DNA of 64,000 bases, taken from contig NZ_LT607754.1 in assembly GCF_900090285.1 (NCBI RefSeq), positions 682,001-746,000 of the forward strand, read 5' to 3'. The notes below the pieces were generated by a model that saw only the letters and a program-made list of their open reading frames with translations, was not told the origin of the DNA and did not search any database. A program made the translations under genes and the position numbers. Shown piece after piece: positions 34,561-42,709 of the stretch. The stretch comes from Micromonospora inositola. Its GTDB lineage: Bacteria > Actinomycetota > Actinomycetes > Mycobacteriales > Micromonosporaceae. Position 1 is the stretch's first letter; each line of letters begins with the position of its first letter.

Positions 34561-34687
34561 GGAAGCGGGGCGTACCGGACTCAGCGCTGCACGGGCCGCG
34601 CGTCCAGCCGACACCAGCTGGACACGGTGAGCAGAGGCGCCCCGCTCAGAAGCGCGGCGGGCTGATGATGTGGAAGGTCCGGGCCAT
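34561..34687 (-). promoter_or_regulatory. Possible leader peptide and attenuator upstream of the EamA gene
   Basis: On the minus strand ATG 34687 to TGA 34646 encodes a 13-residue peptide MARTFHIISPPRF. A TAGGAT element ends 6 bases before the ATG, so the leader may itself be leaderless. Just after its stop a GCGGGGCG stretch (near 34641) can pair with CGCCCCGC (near 34568), giving a large stem before the EamA start. The layout suits ribosome-mediated attenuation or translational control. Confidence 0.45.
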
Positions 34688-34789
34688 GTCCCGATCCTAT
34701 TCAACGCCGCTGGACGGCACGAACCCGTTTCGCGAGCCGACGCATTCTCGGCAAGGACGACGTCGGCTGTGCGGGATGACACACCGCCG

Positions 34790-34804
34790 GGTCATCACAT
34801 GACC
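34790..34804. promoter_or_regulatory. Inverted repeat upstream of the epimerase gene
   Basis: GGTCAT-CAC-ATGACC is a perfect 6+6 inverted repeat 50 bases before the ATG of the epimerase gene. It may be an operator for an unlinked regulator. Confidence 0.35.
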
Positions 34805-34854
34805 GACCGGTAATCCGTCCACAGGGGCGAGACCTACAGGAAGGGACCGAAGCC

Positions 34855-35781
34855 ATGAGAGTTCTGCTCGCCGGCGCCTCGGGCGCCATCGGTACGCCCC
34901 TCACCCGCCAACTCCTCGCCGCCGGCCATCAGGTCGTCGGCATCAGCCGCAGCCAGTCCAACGCCGAGCGGCTGCGCAACGCCGGCGCCGAGGCCGTGGT
35001 GGCCGACGTGCTGGACCGCGAGAGCCTGCTCGCCGCCGTACGGGGGGTGCGGGCCGACGCGGTCATGCACCAGTTGACCGCGTTGGGCACCACGAAGATG
35101 CGGGAGGCGATGGAGGGCACGAACAACCTGCGTACCACCGGAACCGCCAACCTCCTCGCGGCCGCCCGGGCAGTCGGCGCCCACCGCTTCGTCACCCAGT
35201 CGATCGTGCTCGGGTACGGCTACCGCGACCACGGCCCGCACGTGATCACCGAGGATGCCCCGTTCGGCGAACCCATGACCGGCCAGTTCGGAGCCGCCGT
35301 CGCGGCCATGCGCTCCGCCGAGGAGCAGGTGTTCTCGGCCGACGAGATGGAGGGCATCGCGCTGCGCTACGGATTCTTCTACGGCCAGGACAGCATGACC
35401 CGCATGATCGTCAACCTGGTGCGCAAGCGCCGGTTGCCGGTGGCCTCGTCCGCCGGCTTCACCAACTTCATCTACCTGGAGGACGCCGCCGCGGCCACCG
35501 TGGCCGCCCTGGAGAAGGGGCGCGCCGGACAGGCGTACAACATCGTCGACGACGAGCCGGTGCGCTGGGGTGACTACCTGGACACGCTCGCGGCCGAGCT
35601 CGGGGCGCGCCGGCCGTGGCGGGTCCCGACCTGGCTGCTGCGGCCCATCCCGTACGCCCACGCGCTGATGACCACCTCGATGCGCGTCTCCAACGCCAAG
35701 GCCAAGCGCGAGCTGGGCTGGGCTCCGGCGGTGCCGACCTACCGCGAGGGCATCCCGCTGGTGGCGCAGGCGATCCGCTGA
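34855..35781 (+). CDS. NAD-dependent epimerase/dehydratase family protein
   Basis: This 308-residue protein is an extended SDR. The N-terminal Rossmann loop GASGAIG lies at residues 7-13, the middle has SIVLGYGYRDHG and RYGFFYGQ, and the end is EGIPLVAQAIR. The classic YxxxK is not evident at the expected place, so it may be an atypical SDR such as an NAD-binding or sugar-nucleotide-like protein. The ATG follows a GGAAGGG site. The downstream 59 bases lead into a pseudogene. Substrate is unknown. Confidence 0.82.
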   Translation: MRVLLAGASGAIGTPLTRQLLAAGHQVVGISRSQSNAERLRNAGAEAVVADVLDRESLLAAVRGVRADAVMHQLTALGTTKMREAMEGTNNLRTTGTANLLAAARAVGAHRFVTQSIVLGYGYRDHGPHVITEDAPFGEPMTGQFGAAVAAMRSAEEQVFSADEMEGIALRYGFFYGQDSMTRMIVNLVRKRRLPVASSAGFTNFIYLEDAAAATVAALEKGRAGQAYNIVDDEPVRWGDYLDTLAAELGARRPWRVPTWLLRPIPYAHALMTTSMRVSNAKAKRELGWAPAVPTYREGIPLVAQAIR

Positions 35782-35839
35782 ACGCCCGTTATCAGGGCGC
35801 GCTGGACAGGAGGTTCGGGGTCGGCCAAGATTCGCGGTC

Positions 35840-36273
35840 ATGGCCCAGGCAACGGCTGACCCCACCGAGCGCGGCGACCTGTCCGGCGAAATCCTTGCCG
35901 TGGCCGGGCGGCTGGCCGACCTGATCGGCGCCCTACCCGACGCCGACATCCCCATCCCCGGCGCGGAGTGGGCCGTCGCCGAGGCGGCGGCCCATCTGGC
36001 AATGGCCAACGAACTCATGGCGACGATCGCCGCCGGCCGACCGGCGGCACACGGGGATGGGACGAAGGCCGGGCTGGCCGCCGCGAATGCCCAGGCGCCG
36101 ACACGGCGCCGGGGCGGGTCGACTGCACCATCTCGGTCGACCCGGTGTCGTTCTTCCTGTTGAGCGCGGGCCTGAACGGCCAGTGGCCGTTGATCGCGCG
36201 CGGGAAGCTGCGGGCGTGGGGCCGTAAGCCGTGGCTGGCCTTCCGGTTCCTCGACTTCTTCGCCATCCCCTGA
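35840..36273 (+). pseudogene. Internally deleted copy of the MDMPI/SCP2 gene
   Basis: The first 85 codons and the last 50 codons closely match the gene at 26278-27090, including the upstream motif CTGGACAGGAGG and start context. About 379 bases of the middle are missing, not a multiple of three, so the frame is broken between them. The lost part contains the metal-binding His141 and His145. The copy is therefore inactive. It reveals a duplication of this gene about 9.5 kb apart. Confidence 0.85.
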
Positions 36274-36344
36274 CGGGGTAACACGATCGGGCCGGTGATC
36301 GGATTCCGGCCCAGCCGGGATGCTCGTGCTGCACTGCGACCTCG

Positions 36345-36465
36345 GGGCGCTCGCGGCGTACCGGTCGCGCACCTGGCGGCGACGGTCGTCGGCCTGCCGG
36401 TGCTCGCGGCGCTCGCCGGGTGGGTGCTCGCGGGCCGTGACCCGGGATCGTTGGGCCGCCGCCGG
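36345..36465 (+). pseudogene. C-terminal remnant of an FtsX-like permease
   Basis: In one forward frame the translation includes VAHLAATVVGLPVLAALAGW and then VLAGRDPGSLGRR, which resembles the end of the FtsX permease at 2869 (DLAAILVGLPVVAYAGGWLL then AGKEAPTLARQ). No start codon or upstream permease domain exists; the DNA before it is the end of the MDMPI/SCP2 pseudogene. It is a leftover of a deleted ABC transporter. Confidence 0.6.
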
Positions 36466-36497
36466 GTCACACGCTTACTCAGACAATCCCTACGGGG

Positions 36498-37409
36498 TCA
36501 ACGCCGCAACTGTCGGGCGTTGCTGATCAACGTGTCGAGGAGACAGCTGATCAGAGGGTGTTGGCGGGTGCCGTGGCGGATGGCGGCGTACAGGGTGCGG
36601 TGGATGTGAGGCTGGCGGACGGGTAGCAGCCTGATCGGGCCGTGGTGCCCGGTTGTGGTGGGTGTGGCGATGCTGGGGAGCAGGGTGACGCCGTGGCCAG
36701 CCGCTGCCAGGGCGACGGCGACGGCGAAGTCGCCGCAGTGTGCCACCACGTGGGGTTCGTAGCCGGCCAGGGCACAGGAGCGCTGCAGGATCGCTTCGCA
36801 GGAGCTTCCGGCGGCCGGGGCGATCCAGCGTTCGTCGCGCAGTTCAGCGAGATCGACGTCGGGCCCGGTGAGACGGTGGTCGGCGGCGACGGCGACCAGG
36901 AGCGGCTCGGTGAACAGGTCGATGCGGTCTTGGTGTGCGGGCCGCCGGTGCGGCGCGAGGCCATATTCACCGGCCAGGACAAGGTCGAGCTCGCCGCGGG
37001 TCAGGGCAGGCAGGCTCTCCTCCGGTTCGCACTGTTCGATGCGCAGATCCACCTCTGGCGCGGTGACGCGCAGCGTGGTCAGCACGGCAGGCACCAGTGC
37101 GGCACCGAGAGTAGTCGTGCCGATGGTGAGCGTGCCGCGCAGGGCACCACCGATGGTCGCCACGTCGGCTTCAGCGGCCTCTAGCGCGGCAAGCACCTGA
37201 CGGGCATGTCCGGCCAGGCGGTGACCGATCGCAGTCAGCCGGGCGGTGCGACCGCTGCGGTCGACCAGCGGCACGCCGACTTGGCGTTCGAGCGCGGCGA
37301 TGTGCTGCGACACCGCCGGCGGGGTGAACGTCAGGGCCCGCGCGGCGGCGGCGACGCCACCGTGCTCGGCCACGGCCAGCAAGACACGCAGGCGACGAAC
37401 GTCGAGCAT
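36498..37409 (-). CDS. LysR-family transcriptional regulator
   Basis: This 303-residue regulator has the LysR helix-turn-helix at its start (RLRVLLAVAEHGGVAAAARALTFTPPAVSQHIAALERQVG) and the periplasmic-binding-protein-like effector domain from residue 90. It is divergent from an EamA exporter gene 71 bases away and probably controls it. The effector is unknown. Confidence 0.92.
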   Translation of the reverse strand: MLDVRRLRVLLAVAEHGGVAAAARALTFTPPAVSQHIAALERQVGVPLVDRSGRTARLTAIGHRLAGHARQVLAALEAAEADVATIGGALRGTLTIGTTTLGAALVPAVLTTLRVTAPEVDLRIEQCEPEESLPALTRGELDLVLAGEYGLAPHRRPAHQDRIDLFTEPLLVAVAADHRLTGPDVDLAELRDERWIAPAAGSSCEAILQRSCALAGYEPHVVAHCGDFAVAVALAAAGHGVTLLPSIATPTTTGHHGPIRLLPVRQPHIHRTLYAAIRHGTRQHPLISCLLDTLISNARQLRR

Positions 37410-37413
37410 AAAG

Positions 37414-37441
37414 CAACGCTACAAGATAGCTCGAAGTGTTG
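37414..37441. promoter_or_regulatory. Probable LysR-type binding site
   Basis: CAACGCT-N14-AGTGTTG is an inverted repeat (one mismatched pair) between the divergent LysR and EamA genes, in the place where LysR regulators bind. Confidence 0.5.
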
Positions 37442-37480
37442 TTAATGGCGCTTATGGCTCTGCCTCGGCAAGGTAGCGGC

Positions 37481-38440
37481 ATGATCGGTAATCAACGAGT
37501 CGGCGTTGCGGTGGGCGTCACCGTGGCCCTGTGGGCGTCGGCGTTCGTGGCCATCCGGGTAGCCCTTCCCGACTTCGGCGTGGCTGGCCTGTCGGTGGGG
37601 CGCCTGATGGTGGCGTCGCTGATGCTGGCGGTGATCGCCCCGCTGCTGGGCGTACGCCGACCCGCCCGCTCCGATCTGGCCCGCATCTTCGGCTGCGCCC
37701 TGACCGGCATGACGGCCTACCAGATCCTGCTCAACGCCGGCGAACGCAGCGTGCCGGCTGGCACCGCCAGCCTGCTGGTCAACAGCGCGCCGATCGTTGC
37801 CTCCGTGCTCGCCTTGATCCTGCTGCGTGAGCGCCTGCACCAGCGCGGCGTCATCGCTCTGGCGCTGGGATTCACCGGCGCCACGATCATCGCCGTGGCC
37901 GAAGGTGACGGATTCACGCCCAGCAAGGACGCGCTGCTTGTCCTCGGCGCGGCCGTCGCCCAGGCGTTGTTCTTCGTGCTTCAGAAGCCCCTACTCGTCC
38001 GTTACCGAGGGCTGGAACTGACCTGTTACGTCGTGTGGTCGGGCACCGCGCTGTCCCTGCCGCTGCTTCCTGCTCTGGTTCACCAGGCCCCGCAAGCCTC
38101 CGGCGACGCCGTCCTAGCCCTACTTTTCCTGGGCATCGCCCCCAGCGCCCTCGGCTTCGTAACCTGGGCCTACGCCCAGGCGCGCCTGTCGGTGGCCGCA
38201 GCCGCCACCTCCCTGTACTTGGTGCCGGTACTGGCCATCGGCATCGGTTTCGTCGTCCTCGACGAGAGCATCCCTCCTGCGGCGCTGATCGGCGGCGTGG
38301 TCGTCCTCGTCGGTGCCGTGATCAGCCGCCGGGAGGGCACGGGCACAGCCGTGGGTGCCGCCACCGACGCGGGACCGCAGACTCCAGCCGCCAGTTTGGC
38401 CCGACCAGCCCGCCATGACGTCGCCCACCCGCACCGCTAG
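37481..38440 (+). CDS. EamA-family exporter (DMT superfamily)
   Basis: This 319-residue protein has ten transmembrane segments in two EamA repeats (VTVALWASAFVAIRVALPDF in the first; GAAVAQALFFVLQKPLLVRY in the second) and a polar C-terminal tail of about 35 residues. The ATG at 37481 follows an AAGGTAG site; the in-frame ATGs upstream at 37436 and 37445 lie inside the predicted operator. Its regulator is probably the divergent LysR. It may act with the LysE protein downstream in metabolite efflux. Confidence 0.88.
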   Translation: MIGNQRVGVAVGVTVALWASAFVAIRVALPDFGVAGLSVGRLMVASLMLAVIAPLLGVRRPARSDLARIFGCALTGMTAYQILLNAGERSVPAGTASLLVNSAPIVASVLALILLRERLHQRGVIALALGFTGATIIAVAEGDGFTPSKDALLVLGAAVAQALFFVLQKPLLVRYRGLELTCYVVWSGTALSLPLLPALVHQAPQASGDAVLALLFLGIAPSALGFVTWAYAQARLSVAAAATSLYLVPVLAIGIGFVVLDESIPPAALIGGVVVLVGAVISRREGTGTAVGAATDAGPQTPAASLARPARHDVAHPHR

Positions 38441-38487
38441 ATCAACAAGCGCGCAACTCGACAATTACGTAGGAAAGGATGCCCACT

Positions 38488-39138
38488 ATGGACCTTGTTG
38501 CTACGCTGCCCGCCTTTGTCGCCGCGGTCGTGCTGATCTCCGCGTCACCAGGTCCAGCAATGGCGTTGATCATGCGCCGCGCCGCTCTGAAGGGCTTTGC
38601 GGCCGCCGTACCGACGGTGCTTGGCCTGGAGACCGGTCTCTACCTCTGGGCATTGTTCGCCGCTGCCGGTCTGGCCGCCCTGGTCGCGGCCTCGGAGGTT
38701 GCCTTCATCGTGCTCCGCGTCGTCGGCGCAGGCTTCCTGCTGTATCTGGGAGTGAAGGCGTGGCGGACGGCGTGGCGCAGCCGCAAGGCCGGTACAGGCC
38801 TGGAACTCCACGACAGCACACCATCGACTTCGGCGCGCGGCTGGTCGAAGGCGTTCGGTGAGGGCGCGGTGGTGATGCTGGCGAATCCCAAGGCCGCCGC
38901 GTTCATGATCGCGTTCTATCCGCAGTTCGTACCCGCCGACCGGCCCTTGTTCGCCACGGCTGCACTTCTCGCCCTGCTTCAGGTCGTTGTCGAGATCGCC
39001 CTGTATCTCACGCTGGCCGCGATAGTGGGGCGTGCTGGCGCGTGGTTCCGCCGACCAGCGGTCCGCCGCCGGCTCGATGCGGTCAGTGGAACGGTTCTCA
39101 TCGCCCTCGGTCTACGCCTGGCAGCTGAGACCCGGTGA
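38488..39138 (+). CDS. LysE-family translocator (RhtB-like)
   Basis: This 216-residue protein is a LysE/RhtB exporter with six membrane helices. The N-terminal ISASPGPAMALIMRRAALKG and the later NPKAAAFMIAFYPQF are the conserved signatures. It moves amino acids or similar small compounds out of the cell in exchange for protons. The ATG at 38488 sits 9 bases after GGAAAGG; an ATG at 38479 is closer to the site. It follows the EamA gene by 47 bases and may be in the same operon. Confidence 0.88.
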   Translation: MDLVATLPAFVAAVVLISASPGPAMALIMRRAALKGFAAAVPTVLGLETGLYLWALFAAAGLAALVAASEVAFIVLRVVGAGFLLYLGVKAWRTAWRSRKAGTGLELHDSTPSTSARGWSKAFGEGAVVMLANPKAAAFMIAFYPQFVPADRPLFATAALLALLQVVVEIALYLTLAAIVGRAGAWFRRPAVRRRLDAVSGTVLIALGLRLAAETR

Positions 39139-39243
39139 TTGCACTTTCTGCCGATGTCGCGCTGGTGCGCGGGAAAGCCGCCGAGGTCCTACTACTGCGG
39201 GCAGACTGCGGGTACCTGAGGTCGGGGAAAGACGGCGTGACGG

Positions 39244-40395
39244 TCAGCGCCGCATCTGGAGCCCGGCGGCCAGGGCACCCCTCATATCGACGTACCGGGT
39301 GATCTGCTCCTGGACGCGGGCCAGGGCGGCCCGGCGATCCTCGGGCGCCCGGACGTCGTTCACAGCGCTGGCCAGGTCGACCACCCGGGCCGCCGGCTGG
39401 TACTGCATCCAGGTGGCGTGCACCTCGACGTCGCTCACCTCCCACCGGCCCGACGCCGCACGAGTGAAGGTGAACTGTGGCACCACCGCCTGCTGGGTGC
39501 TCTCCTCGGAGCCGTACGTGGTCAAGTTGCCCATCCCGTACGCGACCCACTTCTTGCCGATCTTTTCGAACGGCTGCACCACGTGTACGTGGTGGCCCAC
39601 GATGAGGTCGATGTCGGGTGAGGCGAGGAGCCCCCGGGCGAGCTGGAGCTGGTCATCGTTCGGTTTGTTCTGGTACTCCGTGCCCCAGTGCATCGACAGG
39701 ATGACAATCTCCGCACCCAGGTTCCGGGCCCGCCGAGCCTCGGCCAGGATCGCGCTGCGGTCGGCTAGGTTCGCGGCCCAGTCCTGCCCCTCAGGCCGAG
39801 GGATGCCGTTGAAACCGAAGGCGTACGACAACTGGGCCACCTTCACCCCAGCCACGTCGAGGATGTTGGGCCGCGCGGCCTCCTGCGCGCTGCGCGCGGT
39901 CCCGGCATGGCGTAGTCCGACCTGGTCCAGCTTGTCGAGGGTGCGGCGGATACCCGGTAGACCGGTGTCGAGGGAGTGGTTGGACGCTGTCGAGCAGGTG
40001 TCGAAACCAGCCCATGCCGCGGCATCGGCCAGTTCGGGGGGCACGCTGAAGACCGGGTAACCGGTGAACGGGCCGGACGGCTCCGCCAGTGGGGTCTCCA
40101 TGTGGCAGATCGCCAGGTCGGCCCGGCTCACCACCGGCCGTACCGCGGCCAGGACCTGGGTGAAGTCGTGGCCGGCGCGTCCGGCGACGAGGGCGTCGGC
40201 CCCGGCCTGCGCCGTCAACTCAGGATGTACCAAGAGGTCACCGGCGGCGACGACGGTGATCTTGGTTCTCGGCGCGGGCGAGCGGCTGGCGGTCGAAGCT
40301 CCCCCGGGCGGCTTGGTGTCCGCGCGGCCGAGTGTGCCGCTACAGCCGGCCGCGAGTAGGACCGACAGAAGCAGGGCAGACGACACTCTCCTCAT
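39244..40395 (-). CDS. CapA-family lipoprotein, calcineurin-like phosphoesterase fold
   Basis: This 383-residue protein is an exported lipoprotein: the signal SALLLSVLLAAGC ends in a lipobox with Cys18. The mature part is a CapA/PGA_cap metallophosphatase-like domain with GDLLVHPEL, SNHSLDTG and GHHVHVVQPF metal-site signatures. CapA proteins function in poly-gamma-glutamate or other polymer handling at the cell surface. Here no CapB or CapC is adjacent, so the role may differ. The start was placed at ATG 40395 rather than the GTG at 40410. Confidence 0.85.
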   Translation of the reverse strand: MRRVSSALLLSVLLAAGCSGTLGRADTKPPGGASTASRSPAPRTKITVVAAGDLLVHPELTAQAGADALVAGRAGHDFTQVLAAVRPVVSRADLAICHMETPLAEPSGPFTGYPVFSVPPELADAAAWAGFDTCSTASNHSLDTGLPGIRRTLDKLDQVGLRHAGTARSAQEAARPNILDVAGVKVAQLSYAFGFNGIPRPEGQDWAANLADRSAILAEARRARNLGAEIVILSMHWGTEYQNKPNDDQLQLARGLLASPDIDLIVGHHVHVVQPFEKIGKKWVAYGMGNLTTYGSEESTQQAVVPQFTFTRAASGRWEVSDVEVHATWMQYQPAARVVDLASAVNDVRAPEDRRAALARVQEQITRYVDMRGALAAGLQMRR

Positions 40396-40532
40396 ATGAA
40401 CTATCTTCACGTCATCGCAGGAGGTTGGGGCGGGAAATCCGGCAGGTCACCGGCTCTCACCTCTACAGCCGCAGCCCACTCCGCCTGCCAGCGAGTCGAT
40501 TGGTGAGGAAAAGCGGTAGTCGTACTGGCGGG

Positions 40533-41345
40533 TTAGGAGGGCACGGTCACCTGCTGCTCCGGGGTCGGCTTGCCGGCGCCCGGGAAATGCACCTCGGTGT
40601 CGAAGGCGAGCACGCCGTAGTGCCCGCCCGAGGTGTATCCGCTGAACCGGATCGTGTAGGCGTCGCTGCCCGTCGTCGGGCTGACGGCGTGCGGCACCAG
40701 CCGGCCGCAGGACGCGGTGTGCCCGGGCCCGTTCCCGCTCGGTGAGGTGGCGGTGAGGGAGTAGTCCTGTTCGCCGGCGTGGATGACCCGGCAGGTGATG
40801 GTCAGGCTCAGCGGCTCACGCGAGTCCGGGAGCCATCGGCCGCCGTCGAGGAAGAAGGGCTCGACGAAGACGTACGGGTTGAGGTAGTAGCGGCCCGTGT
40901 CGTTCTTGCGCAGCCGTTGGGTGCAGAAGCGGAAGTTTCCCTTCGTCTTGCCGCTGCGCGAGACGTACACCTGCTGGCCGGCCTGGAGGGTGCAGGTCTG
41001 CGACAGCAGGGTGTAGCCGCGGGGGAATTCCGGGGCCGGGGTGGCCCTGGCAGCCGGGGCCGGCGGCGGGGCGGCGGCCGAGCCGGCCCGCGCTGTCGCC
41101 GGCGTGCGCGGTTTGGATGTCGGGGAGGCGCTCGCGGCCAGGTTGCTCGGCGTGGGGGCCGGCACCGCGGCGGCACTCGTCGCCGCCGCCCCAGTGGGCG
41201 CCGCCGCCCCGACGGTGGGTGCCGAGGTGGCCCAGACGGCGCCGGCAGCACCCGGTCGGGCGCAGCCGGCAACACCGGTGGTCAGCAGCAGCGCCAGTAC
41301 GCCGCAGCGGACGAGCGGACGGCGCCGCCGGGTCGGTGCGTTCAT
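40533..41345 (-). CDS. Secreted lipoprotein of unknown function
   Basis: This 270-residue protein has a basic N-terminus and a lipobox (VLALLLTTGVAGC, Cys28). A proline/alanine/threonine-rich low-complexity linker (about 30-110) precedes a globular domain with four cysteines (CTLQAGQQVYVSR, FCTQRLR, ITCRV, ASCGRL). The overlapping start (ATGA 41342-41345) couples it to the beta-propeller gene before it. I do not recognise the C-terminal domain. The two genes were probably transcribed from a promoter that the insertion element has displaced. Confidence 0.72.
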   Translation of the reverse strand: MNAPTRRRRPLVRCGVLALLLTTGVAGCARPGAAGAVWATSAPTVGAAAPTGAAATSAAAVPAPTPSNLAASASPTSKPRTPATARAGSAAAPPPAPAARATPAPEFPRGYTLLSQTCTLQAGQQVYVSRSGKTKGNFRFCTQRLRKNDTGRYYLNPYVFVEPFFLDGGRWLPDSREPLSLTITCRVIHAGEQDYSLTATSPSGNGPGHTASCGRLVPHAVSPTTGSDAYTIRFSGYTSGGHYGVLAFDTEVHFPGAGKPTPEQQVTVPS

Positions 41346-42697
41346 CGCTGCAGCCCCGCGGTTGCGTAGCCGTCCGGGTAGAACTGGTAGTAGTCGCGGT
41401 ACCGGACCGTGAAGGTGGTGGTGCCGCGGGGCAGCGAGTAGGTGAGGGTGTACCTGCCGCTGGCGTCCAGCTTGCCGCGCCAGAACTCCCGCTCGGCCCC
41501 GCCGTTGGTCGACGCGGTGATCCACCAGTAGTTGTCGTCGCCGATCGGCGAGCTCCAGGTCACGGTGAGCTGCGCGGTGCCCTTTTCCTTGCCGGTCCCC
41601 ACCTGGGCGGTGACGGCGAGGTCGGTGATCGGCGGCGTCGGCGGGTGCGCCGGCCCGAAGGAGTGCAGCAGCTGCGTTTCTTGGTAGGGGTCGGTCGAGC
41701 TGACCGCCCAGGCCCGGGTGCCGTCCCGGTTGACCAGCAGCGTGCCCTCCCACAGGCTGTCGCCGCTGCGGAAGTCGACGGCGTACGTCGGGACCGTGCT
41801 GCCCTTGTCGTAGAGGTAGACGTCGGCGTCACCGGTGGAGGTCGAGGCGCGGCCGATGGCGACGGTCGAGCCGTCCCCGGACCAGGCGGCGTCCTGCGGA
41901 TAGACGCCGCTGGGATAGACGGTGGCGTCGCCGAGATCCGGCAGCCGGTACGAGTGGTGCTCGTACGGGTGGCCGACCGTCTCCACCACCTCGGTGCCGT
42001 CCGGGCTCACGGCGTAGTCGATCAGGTTGCTGCCGGTGTTGTCCCGCCGGGCGAGGATCCTCGGGCTGTCACCAGAGACGTCGATGGCGTACGTGGTGAC
42101 CGGCGAATAGCCGGTGTCGCCGGCGACGAGGAGGCCCGGCGCGCCGGGGCTGGCGTCGATGATCGGGTGGTAGTTGGGGCCCGCGGTGTAGACCACCGGC
42201 GGGCTGCCGGGGGCGGACCAGATCAGCAGACCGCCGGAGCCGATGCCCGCGTCGATGAACCCGCCGACGACCTTCTCACCGGTCGGTTCGACGGTGTACA
42301 GCCAGGCGCCCGGGGGTGCGGGGTAGCTGGCGACCATGGTGAGCGTATCGGCGTCCAACGCGACGATCCGGTTGAAGCCCTGGGCCACGTACAGGATGCG
42401 CCCGTCGTCGCTGAGGACGAGGTCGGAGATGTCGCCGACGGCCGTGACCCGGTTCAGCAGCCGGCCGTCGAGGTCGGTCACCACCAGCGGCAGCCCGCCA
42501 CCGACCCCCTGGGCGATGTAGAGGCGGCCGCGCGCCTCGTCGAGCTCGATCGCCAGCAGGTCGTCCACCGGCAGCTGGGTGCCGACGCTCTTCAGCGGGA
42601 CCGTCTCGGCGGCGGCCGGCGCTGTTGTTAGCAGCTCGCCGGCGCTGAGCCCGATCGCCGTGAACATCCCGGACGCCAGCAGTTGACGACGCCGCAT
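41342..42697 (-). CDS. Secreted beta-propeller protein
   Basis: This 451-residue protein begins with a Tat-like signal (MRRRQLLASG...TAPAAAE) and has repeating beta-propeller segments (LLAIELDEARGRLYIAQG, DLVLSDDGRILYVAQG and others) resembling the YVTN/SMP-30-type propeller fold. The C-terminal part (from about 360) looks like a fibronectin-like domain. The repeats suggest ligand binding or a scaffold outside the cell. The tnpB stop lies only 12 bases upstream of its ATG, so the IS has replaced its original promoter region. Overlaps the lipoprotein start by four bases. Confidence 0.75.
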   Translation of the reverse strand: MRRRQLLASGMFTAIGLSAGELLTTAPAAAETVPLKSVGTQLPVDDLLAIELDEARGRLYIAQGVGGGLPLVVTDLDGRLLNRVTAVGDISDLVLSDDGRILYVAQGFNRIVALDADTLTMVASYPAPPGAWLYTVEPTGEKVVGGFIDAGIGSGGLLIWSAPGSPPVVYTAGPNYHPIIDASPGAPGLLVAGDTGYSPVTTYAIDVSGDSPRILARRDNTGSNLIDYAVSPDGTEVVETVGHPYEHHSYRLPDLGDATVYPSGVYPQDAAWSGDGSTVAIGRASTSTGDADVYLYDKGSTVPTYAVDFRSGDSLWEGTLLVNRDGTRAWAVSSTDPYQETQLLHSFGPAHPPTPPITDLAVTAQVGTGKEKGTAQLTVTWSSPIGDDNYWWITASTNGGAEREFWRGKLDASGRYTLTYSLPRGTTTFTVRYRDYYQFYPDGYATAGLQR

Positions 42698-42709
42698 GAC
42701 ACCTGCTTC

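Noticed and set aside
34646..34687. Calling the 13-codon leader a confirmed gene
   Set aside because: Conservation cannot be tested here, so it is listed only as a possible regulatory leader.
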